This document shows, in pieces, positions 1-5,541 of a stretch of 5,541 bases of DNA. The notes under the pieces were generated by a model, which saw nothing but the letters and a program-made list of their open reading frames with translations, made no database searches and was not told the DNA's origin. Every line of letters starts with the position of its first letter. Positions within the stretch are counted from its first letter, which is position 1. The stretch spans positions 1 through 5,541 of the forward strand of contig JAISWA010000045.1 of NCBI GenBank assembly GCA_031271275.1, given 5' to 3'. Position numbers and translations under genes: made by a program. The DNA is from Clostridiales bacterium. GTDB taxonomy: Bacteria > Bacillota > Clostridia > Lachnospirales > WQUN01.

Positions 1-1224
1 TTTGCGCTCATTTTATTTGTTTCGTTTCTCACGGCTTGCGGCAAAGCCGCTTCGCCGACGGTAACCGGTGCCGCCCCCTCAACTGAAATATGGTCGTTGG
101 AAGGCAGAAGCGCCTGCACCTGGTTCAACGGTGACGAGCCGGAATATTCAATGGGGATTAATACCGACCCGATGACCCTACGGGTAGGTAAAACTTCCAA
201 AGGCAATGATGTTTTTTCATTTTTGCATCTGCCTTTGCGCGGCACGTTCCTGTTCAATGAAATCGAAAGCGCGCGGTTATATCTTAAAATTGTCGAGGGA
301 GAAACGCCGTCCGCCTTGCGTATCGGGTTGCTCGAAGGTTTTTGGAGCAGCGGAATCACCGAACTCGCGGACGCCCAAAAGTTAATAGACCCGCAGCGCG
401 TCTCCGACGTTGCCGTTAACAAGGCGGAGGACGGTTGGGTCTGTCTGGACATAACCGGCTATGTGGCGGACTGGCTCAACGGGAACGCGCCCAATAACGG
501 ACTGGTGCTGCTAAGCGAAGGGGCAGGGGAGGAAACCTGCTTTGCTTCCGACTGGTATGAAGAAACGGAAAATCCGCCGTACTTGGAAGTGACGGGCGCG
601 GTTGGCGACCGGGATTTGCGTTACGGAAAATTCGGATACCTGCGCCATCCTGAGAATGAAAGCGACGACGCGGTAATCGCGGAGGAGGAAACCGCAAACT
701 GCCTTTCCTACGCCCTGCGCGATACCAACATCATAGGCGCGGAAGAACTGGAACTGGACTACGGCGAAATGACGGATATTTATAAAAAATCCGGCGAGGA
801 CGCCGTTGCGGATTACTGCGCCCAAAAGGTGTCTGATTACGTGGAACGCAATAAAGCCGGGCTGAAAATATCCGGTTTTCGTCAAATCGAAAACTTCGAT
901 ACGGAAATTGACGCGGAAAAAGAGTACCGCATAGCGTTTCGCGTGGGCTGCGAACTCTATGAGGGCGAGGAAGTCTTGAACGATACGGAAGGCTTCAACT
1001 ACCATGTGTGGGCGCAGATTAATACGGGGCAATGGGCGCAGAAAGTTATGTTCAGCCCCTCTGAAATAGTTCCCACAACGCCTCCCGGCGTTTCCCCCGA
1101 AAAGTACCCCTGGAATGGGACATTGGGATGGGGGGAGCCGATGACCTATGGCTTCCTCACCAGTAAAAGCGTATATTTCGCGGTTACGAAAGACGTGGAC
1201 GGCTTTACGCGGCACAAGGAATAG
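1..1224 (+). CDS. Lipoprotein with DNRLRE-like domain and putative Cys/His C-terminal domain (5' partial)
   Basis: The reading frame is open from base 1, so the start codon lies outside the window; 407 residues are visible and end at TAG. The first visible residues are the hydrophobic end of a signal peptide running into a lipobox (LTAC, Cys at residue 13, bases 37-39). The mature protein should therefore be a lipid-anchored surface protein. Residues about 44-199 resemble the DNRLRE/CBM96-type beta-sandwich: a conserved 'SARLYL' strand, then 'CLDITGYVADWLNG' followed by 'NNGLVLLS' and a final 'PPYLEVTG' strand. Residues about 230-400 hold 'ANCLSYAL' (Cys 234, bases 700-702) and, after an 'EYRIAFRVG' strand, 'YHVWAQINTGQWAQK' (His 335, bases 1003-1005). 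That Cys-helix then His-strand order recalls papain-like/NlpC-type folds, but this is inference. A role at the cell wall or on surface glycans is plausible; the substrate is unknown. A TTG at 97 could be mistaken for the start but would drop the lipobox. Confidence 0.85.
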   Translation, partial: FALILFVSFLTACGKAASPTVTGAAPSTEIWSLEGRSACTWFNGDEPEYSMGINTDPMTLRVGKTSKGNDVFSFLHLPLRGTFLFNEIESARLYLKIVEGETPSALRIGLLEGFWSSGITELADAQKLIDPQRVSDVAVNKAEDGWVCLDITGYVADWLNGNAPNNGLVLLSEGAGEETCFASDWYEETENPPYLEVTGAVGDRDLRYGKFGYLRHPENESDDAVIAEEETANCLSYALRDTNIIGAEELELDYGEMTDIYKKSGEDAVADYCAQKVSDYVERNKAGLKISGFRQIENFDTEIDAEKEYRIAFRVGCELYEGEEVLNDTEGFNYHVWAQINTGQWAQKVMFSPSEIVPTTPPGVSPEKYPWNGTLGWGEPMTYGFLTSKSVYFAVTKDVDGFTRHKE

Positions 1225-1230
1225 GCGGTA

Positions 1231-2262
1231 TCATTCCAATATATAAACCTCCAAATTCCTTCTGCCGAACTGTATCGCTTCCTCATACGACTCGTAATAC
1301 AAATCGATCATATGCCCCACGATCCCGCTGCCGGTGTCCGCGGCAAGCGAATAGCCGTAACCGGTCACATACAGCTTCGTCCCGAGAGGGATGACCCGGG
1401 GGTCCACCGAAACGATACCGCGCCGCACAGGCTCGCCGGAGCGCGTGATTCCGTAACCGGGGTCGCCGGGGTTTTTACTGGTGGACTCATACCCGGAGGT
1501 ATAAGCCGACGCGTTAAGCGTCATTTTGTCTATGTAATGGAAACTGGGCGAGCTTGTGTCCGTGGTGGTCCCAAGGGAACCGCCGATGCCGATGTCGATA
1601 ATCTCCGGCACGGGTTCAAGCAGCACTTCCTCATGGAGTACCTCTCGTTGGCGTTCCTGCCCGCCCACGCTTATTACCGCCATCGTAAGCTTCTTTTCCC
1701 CCTGCACGCCCTGCTGCCTGACCTTGGTCTGACCCTGCGATACGCCGGTGGTCTCAAACTCGAACGTCTCATAGGCGATGGGCTCCGTCACGTCAAAAAT
1801 CGCGTTCTGCCAAGAGGTAAAAGCGACGGTTTCCCCGTCCGCCAACGGGCGCGTCGGGTCGCCGTCGTATATGAGCGCGGTGTTCCATTCCGTCTGAAGG
1901 GCGAGCATCAAACGCTCTACCGTTACGCCGCCGGAAACCCGGCGTTTTTCTTTGTTGCCGTCAATGCTCACGACAATGTTGAGCCCACGCTGTATGCTAA
2001 TGGTCATCCCGTCTGTTACCGGTTCTTCCAACCCGTGGCTTACCTGGTCTTTCGCGTTCAGCTCAATGCCGTTTTCCGTGAAAAATTCCCCCACCGTACC
2101 CGCGTCGGCGAAGCGTTCGGTTGCGCTGCCGCCGTCAACGACGGTTACGACCATAGCGTTCGCTTCCGACGCAAGTATGTACTGCGGCTTGAACGGCGCG
2201 ATGATTATAGTGGAAATTAAAAGCGCCATCATGCAACATGCCGCCTTTATAAAACGTTTCAT
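1231..2262 (-). CDS. Secreted DUF348/G5/3D-domain cell-wall protein (YabE/YocH-like)
   Basis: This is a 343-residue protein with an N-terminal signal or anchor segment (basic MKRFIK, then a hydrophobic stretch to about residue 23). Two DUF348 repeats follow at about 37-92 and 95-152. A G5 domain lies at about 157-227, with the signatures 'EPIAYETFEF', 'TKVRQQGVQGEKK' and 'VLLEPVPEII'. A C-terminal 3D domain covers about 245-342. The three aspartates that name the 3D family are present: Asp287 (SVDP), Asp309 (AADTG) and Asp320 (MIDLYY). Proteins with this order, such as YabE and Rpf-like stationary-phase proteins, are linked to peptidoglycan turnover, and the 3D fold resembles the MltA lytic transglycosylase core; the exact reaction here is inferred. 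ATG 2262 is chosen because GGAGG sits 8 nt upstream. The ATG six bases earlier is only 2 nt from that site, and the longer frame to 2331 would begin upstream of the predicted transcription start. It converges on the lipoprotein gene with a 6-bp gap. Confidence 0.93.
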   Translation of the reverse strand: MKRFIKAACCMMALLISTIIIAPFKPQYILASEANAMVVTVVDGGSATERFADAGTVGEFFTENGIELNAKDQVSHGLEEPVTDGMTISIQRGLNIVVSIDGNKEKRRVSGGVTVERLMLALQTEWNTALIYDGDPTRPLADGETVAFTSWQNAIFDVTEPIAYETFEFETTGVSQGQTKVRQQGVQGEKKLTMAVISVGGQERQREVLHEEVLLEPVPEIIDIGIGGSLGTTTDTSSPSFHYIDKMTLNASAYTSGYESTSKNPGDPGYGITRSGEPVRRGIVSVDPRVIPLGTKLYVTGYGYSLAADTGSGIVGHMIDLYYESYEEAIQFGRRNLEVYILE

Positions 2263-2270
2263 TAACATGA

Positions 2271-2275
2271 CCTCC
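2271..2275 (-). promoter_or_regulatory. Ribosome binding site of the 3D-domain gene
   Basis: A perfect GGAGG lies 8 nt before ATG 2262. It overlaps the coding frame of the longer possible starts and so fixes the start at the MKRF methionine. Confidence 0.8.
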
Positions 2276-2299
2276 GAAGGTTTTGACATTGCGGGAGCC

Positions 2300-2328
2300 A
2301 TATTAACACATCCGTAACAACTCAGCAA
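2300..2328 (-). promoter_or_regulatory. Probable sigma-A promoter with extended -10 for the 3D-domain gene
   Basis: Reading the minus strand, TTGCTG (2328-2323) is followed after exactly 17 nt by TAATAT (2305-2300). A TGT immediately precedes the -10, giving the extended TGn element. Transcription would start near 2293, leaving a leader of about 30 nt before ATG 2262. That is too short for a riboswitch such as the c-di-AMP (ydaO) type found ahead of some cell-wall hydrolase genes. The assignment rests on pattern match alone. Confidence 0.5.
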
Positions 2329-2414
2329 CAAAAAATTAACGACATGTTCATCGATTTAATATTTATGTTTCGAGGGAATGTGACAAAATCAACGCTTTCC
2401 GGACGCGCCGCCGG

Positions 2415-3482
2415 TTATTCGCGAAACGTGTAACCGCGAAAATCATACGGCGGGTATAGAATTCCACGTTCCGTGACGAAAGCGGAAATGTATTTCGCCG
2501 GCGTCACGTCGAAGGCGGGGTTATAAACTTTGACGCCCCTGGGGGCGACGGGGTTGGCGTACCATTTGTCCGTGACCTCGGAAGAATCCCGCTCCTCTAT
2601 GACGATGCCGCCGCCGTCCGGCGTTTCCGGGTCGATGGTGGAAAACGGCGCGCATACGTAAAACGGAATGCCATACGCCGCCGCGAGCACCGCCACGCCC
2701 GACGTCCCGATTTTATTCGCGGCGTCGCCGTTTGCCGCAACCCGGTCGCAGCCCACGAACACGGCGTCAATCCAACCCTTTTGCATTACGCTTGAAGCCA
2801 TGTTGTCGCAAATTAATGTCACGTCAACGCCGGCAGCATATAATTCGTAAGCCGTAAGCCGCGCCCCTTGAAGCAGGGGACGCGTTTCGTCCGCGAACAC
2901 GCGCAGGGGTACGCCCCGCTCCTTGCAGACATAAACCGGCGCGAGCGCGGTGCCGTACATGGAAGTCGCCAACGCCCCCGCGTTGCAATGGGTAAGGATG
3001 CCCATGCCGGGCTTCAACAGTTCCGCGCCGTATTCGCCGATGGAGCGGCAAACCCGCGCGTCTTCCTCTTTAATGCGAACCGCCGTGTCCCGCAGGGCGC
3101 TTAAAATTTTATCCGCCGGTTCGTTTCGGTTTTGGTAAAAAACCCCCGACATTTTTTCCAGCGCCCAGTTCAGGTTAACCGCCGTGGGGCGGGAGGAAGA
3201 CAGATAATTTTTAGTTTCAGTAAAAATGCGCTCAAATTCGGCAAAGTTCTCGGGCTTTTTTTTATGAAGCGCATGATACATACGGACATACAGCCCGATT
3301 GCCGCGGCTATCCCGATTGCCGGAGCGCCGCGCACGCGCAGGCTTTTTATCGCTTCCCGAATTTCGTCCGCGGTGGTGAGCGTCAGGTATTTTGTTTCAA
3401 GCGGAAGCAGCGTCTGGTCGATAATAACCAACGCGCAGGGGTCGTCGCGCAGGGCGACGGTTTCGAACGGGTGCGGGTTCAT
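2415..3482 (-). CDS. mtnA: S-methyl-5-thioribose-1-phosphate isomerase
   Basis: This cytosolic enzyme converts 5-methylthioribose-1-phosphate (aldose) to 5-methylthioribulose-1-phosphate (ketose) in methylthioadenosine/methionine salvage. The 355-residue protein is full length for the family. It shows 'RVRGAPAIG' at about 50-57, 'THCNAGALAT' with the expected catalytic Cys166, 'DETRPLLQGARLTA' at about 198-211, and 'GCDRVAANGDAANKIGT' with the expected catalytic Asp246. The closing 'TPAKYISAFVTERGI' is also typical. It shares a fold with eIF2B-alpha and ribose-1,5-bisphosphate isomerases, but the full motif set favours MtnA. ATG 3482 is preferred because GGAGG lies 5 nt upstream; the TTG at 3494 overlaps that site. 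The gene lies 54 bp downstream of the RDD gene and is probably cotranscribed with it. No other salvage gene (mtnK, mtnN, mtnB or a class II aldolase) is in the window. Confidence 0.95.
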   Translation of the reverse strand: MNPHPFETVALRDDPCALVIIDQTLLPLETKYLTLTTADEIREAIKSLRVRGAPAIGIAAAIGLYVRMYHALHKKKPENFAEFERIFTETKNYLSSSRPTAVNLNWALEKMSGVFYQNRNEPADKILSALRDTAVRIKEEDARVCRSIGEYGAELLKPGMGILTHCNAGALATSMYGTALAPVYVCKERGVPLRVFADETRPLLQGARLTAYELYAAGVDVTLICDNMASSVMQKGWIDAVFVGCDRVAANGDAANKIGTSGVAVLAAAYGIPFYVCAPFSTIDPETPDGGGIVIEERDSSEVTDKWYANPVAPRGVKVYNPAFDVTPAKYISAFVTERGILYPPYDFRGYTFRE

Positions 3483-3487
3483 AGTGA

Positions 3488-3492
3488 CCTCC
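3488..3492 (-). promoter_or_regulatory. Ribosome binding site of mtnA
   Basis: GGAGG lies 5 nt upstream of ATG 3482. It overlaps the alternative TTG start at 3494, so it decides in favour of the shorter protein. Confidence 0.75.
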
Positions 3493-3526
3493 AAAATTTT
3501 TTCGGGTGCGGGGTATCAATAAACGC

Positions 3527-3551
3527 GTGACGGTTGCTACGAAACCGTCAC
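3527..3551 (-). other. Perfect 9-bp inverted repeat at the RDD stop codon
   Basis: Arms GTGACGGTT (3527-3535) and AACCGTCAC (3543-3551) are perfect complements around a 7-nt loop that contains the RDD stop codon (3537-3539). In the RDD-mtnA transcript this would form a hairpin just ahead of mtnA. No T-run follows on the minus strand (the next bases are GCGTTTATTG), so it is a poor intrinsic terminator. It could be an mRNA-stability or partial attenuation element, or chance. Confidence 0.35.
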
Positions 3552-4271
3552 CAACATCTTCAGCGTTTCGTCGTTTATCCTGTTCGCGTCGATTTGCCAT
3601 TTATTCGCGAGGTATTCCGCCAGTTTTTCCCGCACAGCCTCGCCGTAGTCGGGCAGACTGTCGCCGCGGCGCAAATACTCCCTCACGACCCGCCGTTCTT
3701 CTTCGGTCAGCTTGATATGGGAAAATTCCGGCGGGATTTCGTAAATGCCCGCGCTTTCAGCGAAAGCCGCCGCCATCGGAAACCCGCCCCGTTTTTCATA
3801 ATGCTCCGAAACCACCACCGTCCCGGCTGCCATATCGCCGAGGCGTTTATTTTTTTTAGAGAAAAAAATACTGAACAACCCTATGTACATCATGTCAAGC
3901 GCCGTGCGGAACAGCCCGCGCACTACCGACTGGGTAAAGCCGACTGGCTGCCCGTTGTCGCGTATCACCCGCAGGCTGAAAACCTTCTTGCCGACGGACT
4001 GCCCGTTCATCAGCATTTCGCAGACAATAAAATACCCGAACTGGATGACGAAGCACGCGATAACCACGAACGCAAGCGTAAAACCGCTCGCGTCGGTGAT
4101 GGTATAAAGGCTGCGCCCGTCAATGCCGAACAGCACGATACCGATTACCGCGATGCAGGCGAGAAGCTGCAATAAAAAATCGATTATAAACGCCGCGAGC
4201 CGCGAACCGACTCCGGCAAGCCGGTATTCCACTTCAATGTTGGCGGGGGTGATGACGGTGACGGTTTTCAT
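3537..4271 (-). CDS. RDD-family membrane protein with cytosolic C-terminal extension
   Basis: This 244-residue protein belongs to the RDD family of small integral membrane proteins, whose biochemical role is mostly unknown; some members affect ion homeostasis. The family signature is visible: 'GSRLAAFIIDFLLQ' at 22-35 with Arg24 and Asp31 in the first membrane segment, a second hydrophobic segment at about 62-86, 'GQSVGKKVFSLRVI' at 90-103, then 'VVRGLFRTALDMMYIGLFSIFF' starting at 117, and 'KKNKRLGDMAAGTVVV' at 139-154. Residues about 155-244 are hydrophilic, charged and probably helical, forming a soluble tail beyond the RDD core. ATG 4271 is supported by AGGAG 7 nt upstream. mtnA follows 54 bp downstream on the same strand. 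RDD genes often neighbour a SpoIIM-like gene, and none is present here. A transporter role linked to mtnA would be speculation. Confidence 0.9.
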   Translation of the reverse strand: MKTVTVITPANIEVEYRLAGVGSRLAAFIIDFLLQLLACIAVIGIVLFGIDGRSLYTITDASGFTLAFVVIACFVIQFGYFIVCEMLMNGQSVGKKVFSLRVIRDNGQPVGFTQSVVRGLFRTALDMMYIGLFSIFFSKKNKRLGDMAAGTVVVSEHYEKRGGFPMAAAFAESAGIYEIPPEFSHIKLTEEERRVVREYLRRGDSLPDYGEAVREKLAEYLANKWQIDANRINDETLKMLVTVS

Positions 4272-4337
4272 AGGCAGGCTCCTGAGTAAGAATTAGAATG
4301 GTTGCCGCGTTTATGGAACTTTTCGCGCGTTGGGGAA
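4272..4337. other. Intergenic segment between RDD and truncated GNAT gene
   Basis: This 66-bp stretch carries the RDD ribosome binding site (AGGAG, minus strand 4283-4279) and most of the left copy of the 13-bp repeat. Any promoter for the RDD-mtnA unit should lie here or in the GNAT tail, but I see no box pair good enough to call. A second minus-strand frame stays open through it and ends in TGA at 4270-4268, overlapping the RDD start as ATGA. That frame shows no convincing GNAT C-terminal motif. Confidence 0.5.
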
Positions 4338-4338
4338 T
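4326..4338 (+). repeat. 13-bp direct repeat, left copy
   Basis: CGCGTTGGGGAAT is identical to 4799-4811, 473 bp away in the same orientation. Its last base is part of the TAA that ends the GNAT frame (minus strand 4340-4338), and it sits at the transition from GC-rich to AT-rich sequence. Confidence 0.6.
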
Positions 4339-4736
4339 TATGGCGATACTGAACGATGGAGTTTACACAAAGTTTTCCATTTCTCCGTGTCCGGGTACTT
4401 TTGCTCAACATACTTCCAAACAACCGTTCCCAGTCCTTTATTCTGATAATCCGGGTCGAGAAACATGTTGCCCAAATAATTTTCATTGTTTTGGTTAATC
4501 CAAAGCGCTATTGCACCGATGTACGTACCGTCTTTCGAGATAGTAAATGCGCTTACGCCTTCATGCAGATACCATTCTCTCATGAAGTCGCCATTGTCGT
4601 ATCCGGGAGGTCCGCCGCTGTTTTGCCCCAAGTGTATGCGGGTGTCCTCGTCAAACGCCCTTTTCATAATATCGCTTAGCTTGAGAATATCACTTTCTAC
4701 AAAGCGCTCAAACGTTAAACCCATAAAACTTTCCAT
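4338..4736 (-). pseudogene. GNAT-family N-acetyltransferase, C-terminally truncated
   Basis: The 132-codon frame encodes the first part of a GNAT acetyltransferase, which would move an acetyl group from acetyl-CoA to an unknown amine. 'IMKRAFDEDTRIHLG' and 'GGPPGYDNGDF' (23-51) resemble a Clostridia-rich GNAT group. 'YIGAIALWINQNNENYLGNM' (72-91) forms the central strands, and 'DPDYQNKGLGTVVW' (94-107) is the acetyl-CoA pyrophosphate loop. Family resemblance stops at about residue 122 (base 4371), just after 'PDTEKWKT'. Homologues normally continue for some 35 residues with an 'RNHxFYxxxGF'-type motif. Here ten unrelated codons lead to TAA. The missing strand and helix complete the acyl-CoA fold, so activity is doubtful. 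A frameshift in AAAA near 4377 would open a frame that runs to the RDD start, giving about normal length, but that tail does not look like the family. ATG 4736 follows AAGGG by 8 nt. Low GC matches the HEPN/MNT genes. It might still be expressed as a short protein. Confidence 0.7.
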
Positions 4737-4798
4737 AATTTCTTCCCTTCAATTACAAATACTGTTCCTTAAGCATTTATGAAACGCAACTGCATATT

Positions 4799-4811
4799 CG
4801 CGTTGGGGAAT
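4799..4811 (+). repeat. 13-bp direct repeat, right copy
   Basis: This second perfect copy of CGCGTTGGGGAAT lies 21 bp downstream of the HEPN stop codon and upstream of the GNAT start. With the left copy it brackets the whole GNAT gene. Confidence 0.6.
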
Positions 4812-4832
4812 AGGGCGGACGGATGAAAGATA

Positions 4833-5207
4833 TCACATTACAAGCTTAAGAATTTGGTTAGCTATCCTGACACATTCTTGCGCGTCGTCTTTTGTTGTTT
4901 CTGTGGGGATGTCTGCGGGATAACGTGTTTCAATATAAAACTGGTTTAAGAATGCGCTTTCTTGTACCGCAATCCTGAACTTATTATCTACTTCAATAGC
5001 CTTTCTGCATAAATAAACTAAGCTATGCCCATCTATGAGTTCTTGCTTGTTTTTTAAGATAAAGCCTTTAAATGCTTTTTCAACTGCTTGCTGACAAAGA
5101 AAAGCGATTACAGCGTTGCTTCCGTTATTCGTTAATAGTATTTCAGCAGATTCAACTTCCTCAGCAGCTTTGGCAAGCCAATCGGTGTATCTTGTACTAT
5201 CAGCCAT
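4833..5207 (-). CDS. HEPN-domain protein paired with MNT nucleotidyltransferase
   Basis: This 124-residue all-helical HEPN protein has 'DWLAKAAEEVESAEILL' at 9-25, the hallmark 'CQQAVEKAFKGFIL' at 38-51, 'DGHSLVYLCRKA' at 59-70, and 'FYIETRYP' at 90-97. HEPN proteins usually work with an MNT partner as a two-gene toxin-antitoxin or nucleotide-binding module. Nuclease-type HEPN toxins carry an R-x4-6-H motif near the last helix; here Arg95 starts 'RYPADIPTE' with no histidine after it, so RNase activity is doubtful. It resembles the HI0074-like branch more than HepT with RX4HXY. Its ATG lies inside the end of the MNT gene (8-bp overlap), and the AGGGAGGG site is 11 nt upstream, so translation is probably coupled to the MNT gene. 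AT-rich codon use differs from the genes to the left. Confidence 0.9.
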   Translation of the reverse strand: MADSTRYTDWLAKAAEEVESAEILLTNNGSNAVIAFLCQQAVEKAFKGFILKNKQELIDGHSLVYLCRKAIEVDNKFRIAVQESAFLNQFYIETRYPADIPTETTKDDAQECVRIANQILKLVM

Positions 5208-5505
5208 AAAGCAACATACCCTCCCTGTTTATTTTATATGCAAAGCTTGTCTTATCTAAAAGACAGCTTTCCCATTCGTCAGGTGTATATAGCAGCAAAT
5301 CGAACGGTCTGTCGGCTTCAATACGCATGTACATTTCCGTTAAAAGTGTACGCTTATCGTTGGTATTCATCACAACGCAAAGATCAATGTCGCTGTTAAT
5401 TTCCGCAGAACCCTGCGCCTGAGAACCGAAAAGCAACAAACGCTTGGGAAGATACATGCCGATCAATTGCTTTGTGATGTTTTCAATATCAATAGTTGCT
5501 CTCAT
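5200..5505 (-). CDS. MNT-type minimal nucleotidyltransferase
   Basis: This 101-residue protein has the core of the polymerase-beta-like nucleotidyltransferase fold. 'LLLFGSQAQGSAEINSDIDLCVV' covers 23-45, giving the Gly-Ser loop at 27-28 and metal-binding Asp39 and Asp41. The third acidic residue is probably Asp69 in 'RPFDLLLY'. With all three acids present it is likely catalytically competent. In the characterised MntA-HepT pair such a protein AMPylates the HEPN toxin, but the target tyrosine motif (RX4HXY) is absent from this partner, so the same mechanism cannot be assumed. The protein is full length for minimal MNT proteins. ATG 5505 is supported by GAGGGG 5 nt upstream. It is the first gene of the visible pair, and a promoter would lie in or beyond the remaining 36 bases at the right edge. 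Confidence 0.92.
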   Translation of the reverse strand: MRATIDIENITKQLIGMYLPKRLLLFGSQAQGSAEINSDIDLCVVMNTNDKRTLLTEMYMRIEADRPFDLLLYTPDEWESCLLDKTSFAYKINREGMLLYG

Positions 5506-5541
5506 ATTTACCCCTCTTATTATTCACCCATACCGCTCTCA

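Noticed and set aside
511..1215. 234-codon minus-strand open frame opposite the lipoprotein gene
   Set aside because: The opposite frame has a signal peptide end, lipobox and recognisable domain; this one shows no domain and reads as an antisense artefact.
97..1224. TTG at 97 as the start of the lipoprotein
   Set aside because: The frame is open to the window edge and encodes the end of a signal peptide and the lipobox upstream of this codon, so the gene is partial rather than starting here.
1312..2220. Long 302-codon plus-strand open frame opposite the 3D-domain gene
   Set aside because: It is a shadow of the clearly identified minus-strand DUF348/G5/3D gene, produced by high GC and rich in Arg, His and Pro with no recognisable domain.
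2401..2414. Possible mtnA terminator from CCGG...CCGG just after the stop codon
   Set aside because: Only four base pairs can form and no T-run follows directly.
2263..2414. Riboswitch (c-di-AMP ydaO type) ahead of the 3D-domain gene
   Set aside because: The predicted leader is only about 30 nt and I see none of the conserved stem-loop structure in the 152-bp gap.
4258..4266. GTGACGGTT near the RDD start, identical to one arm of the hairpin at 3527
   Set aside because: It is nine bases long and encodes ordinary Val-Thr-Val residues in the RDD protein, so chance is the simplest explanation.
4737..4798. Promoter for the GNAT gene (TTGCGT as a -35 box)
   Set aside because: No matching -10 lies at 16-18 nt; the best AT-rich candidate is about 22 nt away.
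5506..5541. End of a further minus-strand gene at the right edge
   Set aside because: One frame ends in TAA at about 5523 after six codons and another stays open, but 36 bases are too few to support a gene in either.

Overview
The window looks like a chromosomal segment from a Gram-positive, Clostridia-like member of the Bacillota. The reasons are a DUF348/G5/3D cell-wall protein of the YabE type, a lipoprotein with a DNRLRE-type domain, strong GGAGG ribosome binding sites, and a GC-rich core carrying an AT-rich patch. TAA, TAG and TGA all end plausible genes, so the standard bacterial code fits. No species can be named from the sequence alone.

Layout. (1) 1-1224, plus strand: a lipoprotein cut by the left edge, with a DNRLRE-like beta domain followed by a possible Cys/His papain-like domain. 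(2) 1231-2262, minus strand: a secreted DUF348-DUF348-G5-3D cell-wall protein, converging on the lipoprotein with only 6 bp between the stop codons. Its own extended -10 promoter lies at about 2300-2328. (3) 2415-3482, minus strand: mtnA, methylthioribose-1-phosphate isomerase. (4) 3537-4271, minus strand: an RDD-family membrane protein, 54 bp upstream of mtnA and probably cotranscribed with it. (5) 4338-4736, minus strand: a GNAT acetyltransferase that has lost its C-terminal strand/helix region. It sits between two copies of a perfect 13-bp direct repeat. (6) 4833-5207 and 5200-5505, minus strand: a HEPN protein and an MNT nucleotidyltransferase, overlapping by 8 bp with the nucleotidyltransferase upstream.

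The left four genes form a GC-rich block (about 57-68% in sampled 60-base lines). Everything right of about 4340 is much poorer in GC (about 32-37% in sampled lines). The GNAT/HEPN/MNT stretch therefore looks like an accessory insertion placed directly upstream of the RDD-mtnA unit. The first two genes act at the cell surface, mtnA acts in sulphur (methylthioadenosine) salvage, and the HEPN/MNT pair resembles toxin-antitoxin modules but lacks the usual HEPN nuclease motif. I see no RNA genes, CRISPR array or convincing intrinsic terminator, and no gene-free stretch longer than 300 bases. I found no clearly undescribed system. The items most worth checking are the Cys/His domain of the lipoprotein and the repeat-flanked truncated acetyltransferase.
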